Source: Ooceraea biroi (lineage: Eukaryota > Arthropoda > Insecta > Hymenoptera > Formicidae). From it: a DNA stretch of 64,000 nucleotides. A program made the translations under genes and the position numbers. The notes below the pieces were generated by a model. That model saw only the letters and a list, made by a program, of their open reading frames with translations. It ran no database searches and was not told where the DNA came from. Numbering within the stretch: position 1 is the first letter of the stretch; every line of letters begins with the position of its first letter. Location: assembly GCF_003672135.1 (NCBI RefSeq), contig NC_039515.1:4464001-4528000 (forward strand). Direction: 5' to 3'. Below, one piece after another: positions 12,103 through 24,225 of this stretch.

Positions 12103-13308
12103 ATACCCATACAGCACAGAAGCTTGCACCAACATTGCAGCAACGTTGCAACGTTGCAAATTGCAATGCAACAGTACAAAGACATTGCAGAGATATATAT
12201 CCGCAAAATACCAGCACACTTGTAGCAACATGACATTAATATTTCGGAAACATTGCACAATCAAAATTTGTAATTAATTCATATTAATAATTCATTTTAT
12301 TAAAACATTGGAGTCTTCCTATCCTAACGAGATTCGTCCAAATCTATTCGACCAATGATGTATGATGACCAGAATCTGAACTCGGTAATATGCGTATGCG
12401 GTGTTTGTCTCTTTCGACTATCTAAAGAACATGGTGGTTGTACGACGCGAGCATCATTCTAAAAGAAAGTAGTTACGTAAAAGAAAAAGGTAAGTACTTT
12501 TTTATAATATTATGTCTCATTATAGCACTTGTGTGCTGTTAAAATCTTGTATCTATTAATTATAATAGAGAATCTCTATTTGCCTATCTCACGGTTTATA
12601 TCACTATAACCTCAAAATTATGGAAATTCATTAGAAAACTGCATATTAATAGTTGTAATATTTTTAATAACTTTTTCTGTTATAGAAGCTGTTCGTGAAA
12701 TACACAATCATGCCACTGATGCAGAAATTGCTGAATGCATTTCCAAGTGGCTTGCTCAAGCTCCGGTTAGGATTGAGAGATCAAAGTATGTCATTTTACA
12801 TATAATTCTATACATACTTGCAGTATATGTATATTATTATGTAATTTTATGCTAATATATGAATTTTAATTCCTATTTTATTTTTACAGGCAACATACAA
12901 ACAAAAACGAAGAAGATTCAATTATTTAATTAAAGGAAAAATAATATCTCAAGAAGAGGATTTTAAAGTTTTTTTATAAAGAACAGTTACTTTTTTATAA
13001 CAAAAATAGAGAAAATGTTTATTTCATTTTTTATTACTATTGTTATATTACATATAATTGTCTATTTATGTTAATAAATAAAAATATTTAAAGTATATAA
13101 TAATGAATAATTATAATTATTGCAAATTCATTACATTGCAATATTATTATGACGTTTCGTTGCAATGTTCCGAAAAGCGGACATTTTCACATTCCTGCAA
13201 TCCCATAGCAATGCTGCAGAAACATTTCGCAGTGAATTTGCAATGTTGCTACGTTGCGGTGGAAGATTCCTGCAATACATATGCAATCTTTGCGTGCTGT
13301 ATGGGTAT
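12103..13308 (+). mobile_element. 1.2-kb inverted-repeat element carrying a spliced coding fragment
   Basis: The ends are inverted copies: ATACCCATACAGCAC at 12103-12117 and its complement ending at 13308. Both subterminal regions, about 180 bp each, are packed with GCAAC/GTTGC and ATTGCA motifs that align loosely as inverted arms. The trinucleotide ATA flanks both ends (12100-12102 and 13309-13311), a possible 3-bp target duplication, but weak evidence in AT-rich DNA. The middle carries a short coding segment with two good introns (separate entry). No transposase is visible, so the element is probably non-autonomous. Confidence 0.6.
12426..12929 (+). pseudogene. Spliced 3' gene fragment inside the 12.1-kb element
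   Basis: Three blocks with standard splice signals join in one frame: an open block ending at 12489 before GTAAGT, 12686-12785 (after TTATAG, before GTATGT) and 12890-12929 (after TTTTTACAG), ending in TAA. The middle block translates to an acidic helix-like segment containing ATDAEIAECISKWLAQAP, and the last block is short and polar (QHTNKNEEDSII). No start codon is found upstream in frame because a TAA precedes position 12426. It is therefore either the 3' end of a host gene captured by the element or a relic of the element's own protein. I do not recognise the family with confidence. Confidence 0.45.
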
Positions 13309-13311
13309 ATA

Positions 13312-16300
13312 TGTATGCGAGACTTTTTGTTTTAATCAGCTTAATTCGTTTACCTCCGTTCGCTTAGTCTCGTAAACATGCAGGAGATTACAAACAAAAG
13401 CGTAGAACGTCTCTTACACAAGAGTCTCATGTGGGAGCCGCACGAACATAGTCGTTTAACAGCGACGTCACGTGACCTTACTTCGTCATCTAACTATCGA
13501 CACGGCTCGACCGGTGAAAGATCGAACATCGAGATCTTTTTCATGTCATGTATGGAAGCACGGCAAGGCGCATTTAAAAAAGGGTTAATATCGTCGCGCA
13601 AGCGCATGCACGATAATGCGGTCACGTCTCCGCGCCGTACTGTTGCGGTAGGTTGTGCTCGTTAGTTTAAGGGCGCGTTTATTCAGCGTTCAAACGGCAC
13701 GCGGGTCGTGCTAATGTCCGATCGACTGTGTGCGTGTGTGTGTGTGTGTGCCACCCCTTCGTCCGAAAAAACGCATTCGCATCCATGGTAAGACAAGTCC
13801 ACCTCCGCGATATATTGCGCGCCGAATTGCGAGGTTAGGAGGACCGAGAAACTACGTGAAGTTGCGTTTAATCCGGCAGGGCCGGTTCGAACGCGACGGA
13901 GCGCCTGTGGCAAAACGATACTAGTGCATGGCTACTTACGCGTTGATTTTCAACGGTATTTTCATCTTTTAACGACCTCCTCAGTGAGAGACATGGGTGT
14001 TGAAATTAATGTCGATCGCTCGCTGCTTTGCGAACCGGCGAACGCGTATGTCGAGATTTCTCGCGAGAGCTCGATTTGACGTTGCGCGCTGAGGTTGCGC
14101 GAAATGCGATATGTTCATGTGATACGGGGAAATTAGGCTTTGTTTTTAGGATTATTTTGACATACGTTTGCTGCATTGAAATATAAAATTGCTTATGGGA
14201 TTATATAAAAATGGAGAGGATACGCTTGTTCGTTTTGCTCGTACTGCGCGTTTTTGAATTTAATTCTCTTTAGTCTCAGTTTTTAACCTGGCCGTCAGGA
14301 ATTCGAAGAATCGTTAATCAAACAACTTTTCACGCGTCGCCGAACTTTAACAACACGGGTGACGCGGCAAAAAACGTGTAACGTCATAAACAGGTAATAC
14401 CTTCGAAAATACCTTTATTCATAAATATAATATTTTTGCGAAAGCCTTTTCAAGCAAGAACAATTAATCCACCAGTCTTAATCGCATCTTTCATGTATCG
14501 ACGTCAAATTAATACAAATCAAACTGACAAATGCACAATCGGGAAGAAAACGTAGAAAGAGACTGAAAACGAACGGACCAACCGCAAAAACAACCCATTG
14601 AAAAGCCGAACGTCGCGTACACGCTGCGCGCGGACAGGACGGGAACGTGCCTTGGTAGATTTTAACCCTGACTCCACTCGGATGTGACTTAATTTAACCG
14701 CGGCTCTCGGCAATCCGACCGCTCAATCCATCTCCATCCACCGACGCGTACGTGTGGTTCGTCGCGCATCGTTCTCGTCGGTACCATCGGCCATCTGGCC
14801 TGTCCGGTATGTAGAAAATGCATGCCTTCGAAAACGTTTCGCATGGTTCCACAATTACAAACGCCTGTCAAATCGGTGGAAGATCCACTTAATTAGCTCC
14901 GATAATTGGTTAGTCATTCGCGCTCACGCTTTGCAATGAAATGTAATCGCGAGGTAGCTAGCATAGGGGATAAGAGAGGCAATTATTTCTAGCTTTCCAG
15001 CTTCTTTTCCCGCCGCATTCGTTCACGCTATTGCTGCAAAATACTAGAAGACCGAGTCGCAGAGCGGTCGGTTAAATCCAGTTGCGAAGCCACTGGAGCG
15101 TCCATTTGGCGCGCCGTTGGGAAGCAAGAAAACTCGAACGACACAACGTGACGCGTACGCGATCCGAAAATGCGAGGAAATCAAGGGAAAATTTCGTATC
15201 TCGAAGACACTTCTGAAGACATTATCGGAAAACAACACTTAAAAGAATTATTAAAAATTATTAAACACTCTTCGGAGAACTTAAAAACTTAATACAAATT
15301 TCTTTGGAAGACATCCTACGCGTGAACGTGAAAAACAATTCTCCCCACGTTTATCTCCAGGGTATTTTTATCTTTATTCGCGAGACTTTTAAGTTTTGTG
15401 TAATACTGCAAAGTCCCCGGTGAATAATTTGCGTTCGCTTTACAAATCGACTCGGTCGTATCTGCGATGTTGGGGACAGATTTAAAGCTCGGTTAATGCG
15501 ACCCACTCGCGCTCGTCTTTGTTACAGCACATTGTGCGTCGCAGCGAGGTCCCGGTCAGCGGAAACCTCGGTGCTTTTTAATGAAACAGCCGTCCTGCAA
15601 AACGTGATGGAGTGTGCGGCCGATAAATGAGCCGTGCGTCGCACAGCATACGTTGTCAGGATCTTGAAATTTTCAGCGTTGTTTATATCGATCCGCCTTC
15701 GCAGATTTATTTTTATCATGAGTCAGAGTTGCGACACATGTGTATATGTATGTGTATATGTACATATGTGATAGTATGGAAATTATCGATACGTGATGTA
15801 TCGGAAAACGTATTCTACGCTTTAACTAATATTATCTTATATCCACGCAGCTATAAATCTGGCAAGGTAAAATCTCATATCTGCGAAGCAAAAGATATTG
15901 CAGCAGAAAGAAAGAGAGAGAGAGAACTATTCTGTCGGCTACGTACACGTGAGACGTCGCGTTTGATGCACGAAGAGTGAAATATATGAAGGAACACTTC
16001 GTGCAACCTTGTAGCAGCTGTATTGTGTTGTGGAAGAATCGTTTTTCACGGCGTCCATTACAGTTTGGAGAAATGTATGGGTGTCGGCTCCGTGGTGAAA
16101 TGCACCTTGATCTATATCACGTCGATATCGTAAAAACCGTGAGAGACTTTCGAGTTTGAAACACATGTTTCGTCTGTCATTGTATTAGTGCAGTTGTAAC
16201 TTTTTGAGGCAAGTTTTTATCGAAGGAAAAATAATTTCTTACGTTGTTTATAAAATTTAAGGAGTATAATTAATCATGGTATTATTCTTATCGAGGTTTT

Positions 16301-17832
16301 ATCTTTTGCATTTAATTTTGTAATATCAAATTTTTCCTCTACGCAGGAAACGTGCGAAAACACGTATTTCGCGCGTTATCACAGTTGCTGAATTGGCTAC
16401 GTGCTAAACGACAGTTGAATTGGGCGTATTGTTCGTCGCGTTTGCTAAATTAACATGTAGTCTTGAAATTAAGCAGCCTCGCGCTATTTATATTCGCGGA
16501 AGTTTCTGGGAGTGGTAAACGTCGCAATTGTCACCCGTAGCTTTCCACTTTCGAAGAATATACGTCATGCCATTCAACATTTGCCGACAAAGTGCATAAA
16601 TTATCCATTTGCGCAAGTATTACCTTTACGGAACATCCGCCAATTCGTATAATGATATTACGGAGTGTTCTTATGCAATAGCTGGTACAATTCGCGAAAT
16701 AGAGAGACTGGCGTAAGAAATTTAATAAAACGCAGCTCCTCTCTCTCTTTCTCTCTTAACGGTGATAAGATCATTCCGCTTCTCTTGGATCAATAAAAAC
16801 CACTATTAAAGAAAATTCTAATAAAATGCAGTATCATCGGAGATACACGACAGTCACAAAAGAGAGAAAGAAAGAGAGAGAGAATCGCGCGACAAGGATG
16901 GAGAAAATGTTCCGCCGCGTTCGGTTTCATTGATTTAACGAACGCGTCCGTCATCGCGTAAATTCCGCATGGGGGATCCCAGAGAGCCCGGCCATCTCTG
17001 AAATCCCCGGTCAAAACGCTGCCGCATAAAGGAAGGCGACACTCGCACGCAAAAAGCACCCGAATGTCTCGCCCAAAGTCTGAATGCAAATGACTTTATC
17101 CCCGACACGCAGCGTTCGTCTACACCCAAGAAAACGAGGGAGAAACGAGGGAAACATCCGAAAACTAAAGAATCGCGGCGCCAAGGCGAGGCGACGCCGA
17201 GAAATACGGTACGGGGTGGTTGGCAGTTTCGAAGAGGCGAATGCACGTCGACGATAATGGTGCTCGCGGCCGAAGGCGAACTCGTGACAAGGGGGTGGCT
17301 CTCGCGGTGCAACCGAGCGTGCACCGCGCGCCATTCTGGCGGAAAGCCCTGTGTTCCGGCTTCGACGAAGTTGTTCGCCGGCCAAAGGCATTGCGTTTCT
17401 CCGTGTAATGCACTTCGCCAGCATAAAAAGCTAGTCGAACATCGTGATCCGTCACGACGATGAATAGGATCGTATCCATGATTAAGCGGTATGACCCTCG
17501 GGCTGAGTCATTCCCGCTAATTCGAACTGATCATGAATCGTCGCGTTGTGAAACGCTGGGAAATATTTTGAATATTCTACCACTTCGTGTAGCATGTAAT
17601 ACCCAAATGTAGCTGTAGCTTAAAAAATAGATTAACATTTTAGCTTACATTATGTCTCAAATAAGAAGAAATATACTTTAATCTTGAAATCCTAGAAATT
17701 AATATTTTATGAGAGAAAGAAATGTGGGTTTCTCCAAACTCACATTTATTATAACATTTTCATGATAATTCGTAATATTCTATATCACGTAAACACTAAT
17801 GCTTTTACATTTTGCTGTTAATGTAGATTACA
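13312..17832. other. Gene-free stretch upstream of the secreted LRR gene
   Basis: It contains a GT microsatellite (13727-13750), CT/GA-rich tracts near 15910 and 16740-16880, and a CpG-rich block at about 16.9-17.46 kb that could be the promoter or an untranslated first exon of the LRR gene starting at 17833. The CpG-rich block has overlapping frames on both strands without a recognisable protein. The rest is plain spacer. Confidence 0.45.
13727..13750 (+). repeat. GT microsatellite
   Basis: A run of about eleven GT dinucleotides with one interruption. No coding context. Confidence 0.7.
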
Positions 17833-19946
17833 ATGGTGAAAACGGCGTTCTGGCTGCTTGCGGTATGCTTGGTCACTACGGTGTTCGCCATAAACGAGGA
17901 GCTGTTGGAACAAGAATGTCCCGTGGATTGTCACTGTCATTATTTCCGTGTCAACTGGGTGACGGATTGTTCGGACAGCAATCTGACGACCATCCCGTAC
18001 ACCGAGCTCAGCCACGACGTCTACATCTTGGACATGAACGATAACAACATCGCAAATGTCGGCCCGTTTCCGAGCTCGATCAAACTGAGGCGCTTTCAAA
18101 TGGCACACAACCAACTCACCGAACTGACATACGAATCTTTCGCCGGATTAACGTATCTCTTGGACGCTGATTTCTCGTACAATGCCATCACACGAGTAGA
18201 TCCCGAAGCATTCCGGTAAAGCAATTTCGATATTAATTACATCTATCTCTTAATCCATTTCCGGTTGAAAGTGTACAGAGTTTAACAATGCGCTGTTCGT
18301 TCAACAGGGACAGCCCGGGCCTGATTACCTTGGAACTTCAACACAATCCTTTGGACGAGGTCGAGGGACACTTTCTGAATTGTCGCACATTGCTGTACCT
18401 CGATTTGGATTCGTGTGGTATTCGCCACCTCAACACGCGCTTCTTCCACAACACGACAAATCTGAATAAGCTCGATCTGTCGCACAATCCTCTGCAGAGG
18501 ATAGAGCCGGGTCCCTTTGATCATCTAACAAATTTGGAGTATCTCAAGCTGAACGGATGCAACCTGACCTACATATCGCCCGAGGCATTCTCCCATCTCG
18601 AGAATCTGCGGCAGCTCGAAATAGCCGAAAATGAATTGAAAACATTGAATTGGCAGAGCGTTCTCGCACCATTGGTGCGCTTGGAGCATTTAGACATCCG
18701 CAATACCGGTATCACGAATTTACCGGGTGACGCCTTCGGCAGGAACCTGTATCTCCGACAACTAGTGCTTGCCGACAACGAACTGTGGCATTTGGACGTC
18801 GAGGATACGCTCGGCCACAACCTGCACAGTCTTCAATCCCTGGACTTGTCGAATTGCAATTTGCAGGATCGGCTGTCCGAGGAAGCTTTCACGAACGCGA
18901 GCAAACTACGTGTGCTCAATCTGAGCGGTAACCCGATGTTCGCCAGCGACCTGACCGCCGTTCTTCGGCATTTACCGAAACTTCACAAGCTCTCTCTGAG
19001 CAACTGCAGCCTTCGTAGGTTGCCAAATGCCTTCGACGTGTTCGAGCACCTTGAGGAGCTCGATATCTCCCATAATCCACTGTCTGATGCGTTCGTCAGT
19101 CTTCTTAATCCATTGAGATCTCTGGAATACTTGGACATGTCTTATTGCGGCCTCGGTTACGTCGGAAATAAGACCTTCGCACAGATGACTTCCTTGAAGC
19201 AGTTGATACTCTCAGGAAACGAACTTCACACATTGGAAGAGGGACTGTTTGCGAATCTGACGCGTCTGGAGAGCCTGGAGCTCAATAATTGCGACCTCAA
19301 GATACCCGTTGATCCGAAGGTATTTGGTGATCGCCAATCGACGGACATAATGGAACTTAGAGTCAGTGGCAATCCGCTGGTCGTGCCCAACGAAGGCTCG
19401 CTGCTACCGCCGCATCTCTCGAATTTGGAGATTCTCGATTTGAGCAACTGCGGCATCTCGCATCTGAATGAGGACATATTCGCCACGACAAATAATCTTA
19501 CTCAATTGAATCTCTCAGGAAACATCATCTCGGGTGTGGAGAATCTGAGCTCTCTAAAGAAACTGCGCGCGCTGGAACACGTCGATCTCAGCAACAACAA
19601 CTTGCGCACGATCCATCCGAGGGTATTCAAATCAAACCCGCATTTGCTCTCGATCAATCTTATGGGGAATCCGTTTGTCTGCAATTGCTCGCTCGCCGAG
19701 ACCTGGGACTGGGCGGTGCAAGAGAAGGGCGATCTCCACGTGCTCGTTGGCAGTCAACCGGCCAATTTCGAAACCGGCTCTGTGAAGCGAAGGAAAAATC
19801 TCTCCTGCGCCTACGACGAGCAGACTTATCGGAATATGATAGATGAGAACCAGGCAGCTACGAAACGCAAGCATTATCCCAGTCAGTTTACACCTTCTCG
19901 CACTTGGGCCAAGTACGTTCGCGAATCCAATTGCAATCGTTTATGA
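17833..19946 (+). CDS. Secreted leucine-rich-repeat protein, 673 aa
   Basis: There are two coding exons, 17833-18215 and 18308-19946, with GT..AG borders; the phase-2 junction rebuilds an Arg codon and the total is 674 codons with stop. Residues 1-19 form a signal peptide (MVKTAFWLLAVCLVTTVFA). A Cys-rich LRR N-cap follows (ECPVDCHCHYF), then many tandem 24-residue LRRs (LxxLxLxxN, with NCxL/SLNLSGN variants) up to about residue 580, and a C-cap starting NPFVCNCSLAETW at 582. The tail of about 50 residues is basic and shows neither a transmembrane helix nor a GPI signal, so the product is probably secreted. Proteins of this layout bind other proteins at the cell surface or in matrix. I cannot name the orthologue. 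An AG just before the start (tgtag at about 17822-17826) suggests a spliced 5' UTR. Confidence 0.85.
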
Positions 19947-20239
19947 TACGCGGCGGCCAAACATCAACACCCGATGTTGAACCTCTATTACCGCAAGGTA
20001 CGCAGATATAGATACGAACTCTGAGCAAAGCACTGTGCTGCAAGATACTATTGCAACATTGTCATATCGTACAAGCCATAATAGCGATATTGTCAAATTT
20101 ATATTATATTTCTTGTGGCATTATTTTTGTAGTTATAAGATTAAGGAGAATCTGAAATAACTTGAGTACTGAATAATATCGTGATATATCTGTATTGAGA
20201 CATTAGGTCAAATACTCGATTTGTGTGTGTATATATATA

Positions 20240-21009
20240 CAGGGTGGGGCAGTTAAGGTGTTACAGACTTATATCTCGGAAACGAAGCATTTTAGAGAAA
20301 AATGTTTCAGACAAAAGTTGCAGGGTTGGAAGGGGGCCACTCAGTGGAGGTAACAGAGTGGTCATTCGTGGTCATTTTCAAGGTCATTTAAAGGTCAAGT
20401 CCAATTTTTTAAACAGAAACCCATACTTTTTATTGCAGATTCTGATTCTCCGTCGAAAAGTAAGTAACTTTTGTTGGAAACATTTTTTTTTTAAATGCCC
20501 TCCTCATCCCGAAAACACAGATTCAACCTTTGGTGGACCAATGATAATAACTCGCTTTATAACGGACACTGAAGTTTTTTTTTTAGTATTTTACTGTTTA
20601 CCGTCAGCATTAGCGTTACCCAGTGTGCACCACGTGGAGGTAAACTGACGGTAAACAGTAAAATACTAAAAAAAAAACTTCAGTGTCCGTTATAAAGCGA
20701 GTTATTATCATTGGTCCACCAAAGGTTGAACCTGTGTTTTCGGGATGAGGGCATTTAAAAAAAAAATGTTTCCAACAAAAGTTACTTACTTTTCGACGGA
20801 GAATCAGAATCTGCAATAAAAAGTATGGGTTTCTGTTTAAAAAATTGGACTTGACCTTTAAATGACCTTGAAAATGACCACGAATGACCACTCTGTTACC
20901 TCCACTGAGTGGCCCCCTTCCAACCCTGCAACTTTTGTCTGAAACATTTTTCTCTAAAATGCTTCGTTTCCGAGATATAAGTCTGTAACACCTTAACTGC
21001 CCCACCCTG
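20240..21009. mobile_element. 770-bp near-perfect palindromic MITE with TA target site
   Basis: The two arms, each about 370 bp, are inverted copies with only a few differences and a central spacer of about 37 bp (around 20626-20662). The termini are CAGGGTGGGGCAGTTAAGG inward, and TA dinucleotides flank both ends (20238-20239 and 21010-21011), as for Tc1/mariner-type insertions. Matching open frames appear on both strands only because the arms mirror each other. Subterminal AAGGTCAT/ATGACCTT motifs recur. The high arm identity implies recent origin or gene conversion. No transposase is encoded. Confidence 0.85.
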
Positions 21010-21011
21010 TA

Positions 21012-22381
21012 TATATGCACATTGTATGTGTATTGCCTCCTATTGTATATAGTGTTATAATAATCCGTATTTATCAATGAAACAATATTTTTGTCCATGG
21101 CAGTAAAATAGTCAAGTGTTAGGCAAGTGTTGGAAAGATCAGTTGCCAATGATTTACATTGAATGGAGAAAATTACAAAAAAAACTCAGAATACAGTTAA
21201 ATTCGTTAAAAATAAGATTTTTGTACCTATATAAAATTTACGATCCACATTCACTAACCGGCTAATAGCAAATAAATTACATTAATTATTTCATATTTTA
21301 TTATGCAATTTTAAAAAATTCTATATTTCGACATCATTAAAGAAAATATAAAAAGATTGCAATTTCATTAAAATAAAAAGTAATGAATATGTATTATTTA
21401 TGCATTTAGTAGCTGTTAGTCACATACATTAAAATATCTCTCCATTTATTACTATAAAGTTATTTAAACAATTACGTAAGGTAGCATTAATTTTCTAGAC
21501 AATGTTTTGATTAAGATTAGAGAGATCGTTTTTTCAAAGAACAAAATAAAGTTGTGTTACTGTTATTTAATAATTTAATTGTTTTATCTAAGATTATATT
21601 TCAAAATTCGTGCTGTGTTGATAAGGAAAGTAGAGTTTGAACTTAAAAACGACGTTATCGTATACAAAGAAACTTCATATTTATATACATCTTATTGTTA
21701 GTATTAATTTATTCTTATGAATTAATGTGAAACATGTGATACGATTGAGATGTACTTTTTCGTTCATCGTTTAAATTGCTTTGACGTAATCTCTTAAAAA
21801 ATGTATTTTTATTTGAAATTAATTCAAGGTTTACGAGATAACAAATTCATTTTACTTAAGATACCTAAAATTAGCCAAAGTGAAAAAAAGAGAGTAGAAA
21901 ATAAGCGTGAGAGAATGCATCTCCCGATTTAAAATCGAGACTATTGCGTGTGTATCCCAAGACGGAAGGATTTTGGAATCTTTCGTTCCCGGATTATCAC
22001 GTGGCAATTGCGTGCTTCGTTTCATTGTAATTGCGAAATATAAAAGACTGTATGTTTAATAAAGCCATTTTTCTTCTTGATGTACGTCAATTCCACCACT
22101 TTTATCATGCGTTCGTAATATGTAACTACAGGTCAGTCACGATAACCAGCGCAAATGATATCTAAATTATATCGATGTAACTATGATACATTGAGTTCTT
22201 AATATCATAACTATGTAGTCACATCGTTAAAGTAGTTTCTTCGATTCTTCATTTTGAACTGTGATAATTATTCTTGTGAAAGAATAATTGGACATGAAAA
22301 CAGAATTCAGGTCAAAGGTTCTAATTTATAGTAAATCGTTATAATTGATTCTCTCTCTCTCTCTCTCAACAGAAGAGTATG
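21012..22381. other. AT-rich spacer
   Basis: No exon was recognised. AATAAA at 22059-22064 could be a distal polyadenylation signal for the upstream LRR gene, but it is about 2.1 kb past the stop and beyond the palindromic element, so I would not rely on it. A CT microsatellite lies at about 22351-22368. Confidence 0.5.
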
Positions 22382-22797
22382 TATATAGGGTAAGAGGTAC
22401 AGTTATTGATAGGGATACAGTTATTGACACATTAACTCTTAACTTAAATTTCTCGTCACCTGCACGACGCTGGTACGCAAAGTTCATGTGCTCGTACAAA
22501 GTACCTTTTCGCCAACAGATTTACCGAGTTATCTTAGATTTCTGTCATTGCGTTTCGAAGCGGGCAGCAAAAACATGCACTGATCTATTCGGAGCATCGC
22601 CAGGAGTGGGTCAGTGATTGTTTTTGCTGCCGCTTCGAAACGCAATGACAGAAATCTAAGACAACTCGGTAAATTTATTGAAGGAGGATATGTACGTTGC
22701 ACACAAGAGCCATGTACGTGTCGAGATATTTCAATTAAAAAAATTAACGTGTCAATAACTACATCCGTGTCAATGATTGTATCTCTTACCCTATATA
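22382..22797. mobile_element. 416-bp foldback element
   Basis: The ends read TATATAGGGTAAGAG and its inverted copy. Inner arms (about 22525-22574 and 22620-22680) match closely, whereas the outer arms are more diverged, with a repeated ...TACAGTTATTGAYA motif. Terminal TA copies fit a Tc1/mariner-type target duplication, although the exact border is ambiguous in the TATATA ends. It is non-coding and probably a MITE. Confidence 0.65.
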
Positions 22798-24225
22798 ACT
22801 TTTCAAGGAGCATTCTTGCTATTGAGATTACCAAATTAACTTGACTGGTTGATGCTGTTAATGCGCGAAGTGCAATCGCATACTGCACTGCCGACAAACG
22901 TAAAAGCAATTGTACGTAACGCAAATCACGGACGAGTTCAACAATGTTGACGTAATGCGCATAGGAAGGAGTAGGGAGCACGGTCATTCAGCATCGATCG
23001 CACGTTCAGAATCGTCTTGGCTTCGATAGACTTGCATGATCGGAAAACGGGCGTCGCAGTCGGGGAAGAGGATCCAAATCACTCTAAGGGAAGTGGTGCA
23101 ATACCGCGTGACCGCGACGATGTTACGGTATGCGTGCGTGCGTGCGTGTGTCGTCATCTTCTTCAGTGACGTATAGTGTGAAGGTACAGTGAATGCAACA
23201 TAAGTGTTTAACAACTACGTGAAGCACCACATCAATCTTGGATGCGTTTCAACCATTCATTAGCCATATTTGTCTCGTTGTCAGCGTGCTTTTCTTTCCA
23301 ACGATAACATCGTGAAGTTTACTACGAGTTCCATCAACGATATGTTCTGCGAGATTTTAACTAGTGTCCGGCGCGCCCGTGGCTAAAGACAGGCCTGGTC
23401 GTCCTTACGTAACAATCCGCAGCATGCTGCTACGCACACGCTATATGTTTGCACGTGTACTACAGTAGAAATGCAGTGACCGACCAATGTGCTCGTGATT
23501 TCGTGCAAAATTGCATGGGATTTTTCGCTTATGGATGAACACGTATTATTAAATACGCGTGCCTGAATTGGATAATTAATTAATTTTTGGAGACTAAAAT
23601 CAATTTCGCACGCAATCGGTATGCAATTTTCGTGCTTGGAAATCTAGTGAACTGTGCAGTCACCACACGTCATTCAAACCACATGTTACTTATTAATTAT
23701 ACCTCGCTTGTATAAAATATAAAATTAATATCAAAATATTAAAAATAAACATTTTCAAACAGAACAGAAATCAAAATAGTTGCTCAAACAGGCTAATATT
23801 ATAAATTGAACGCATATCGATACATCTAACGATCAGACAATTTGCGGCTAAAGTGTATGAAAATCGCAAAACGCGCGCACGATCGCGTTGCATCACGCAG
23901 CTCCGAGTTTCGGCTGCGTGCGCATGCGCGCCAGAACGACTCTCTCGCGCGCACATGACTGGACCCAGCGGCTACCTCGTGCATTATCTCCTGGACTCTG
24001 CTCCATTGGTACCGTTCGGCCGATTAGCCCGCCAGTCGGCCGTCTAATTATTCGCGTAGCATGCGCGCGACAGCGAGGATTCCGCCGGCTTCGACTCGCG
24101 GCCGCCGCTCGTTGACCGCCAGCCATCGGCGAGCAAGGTTTACCGGCGCGACGGACTGAGCTCTCCTCCTCTCCGGCCGCACCGAGGCCTCGCTCCCGTT
24201 CGCGCTAGTCGCGCACGCAACAATA
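22798..24225. other. Spacer and promoter-side CpG block of the ABHD gene
   Basis: 22.8-23.8 kb has no recognised feature. From about 23870 to 24225 the sequence becomes CpG-rich immediately before the ABHD start codon, as expected for a broad, TATA-less promoter and 5' UTR. No coding exon on either strand. Confidence 0.45.

Noticed and set aside
20223..21149. Frames of 141 and 177 residues on opposite strands
   Set aside because: They are mirror images within one palindrome and resemble no protein.
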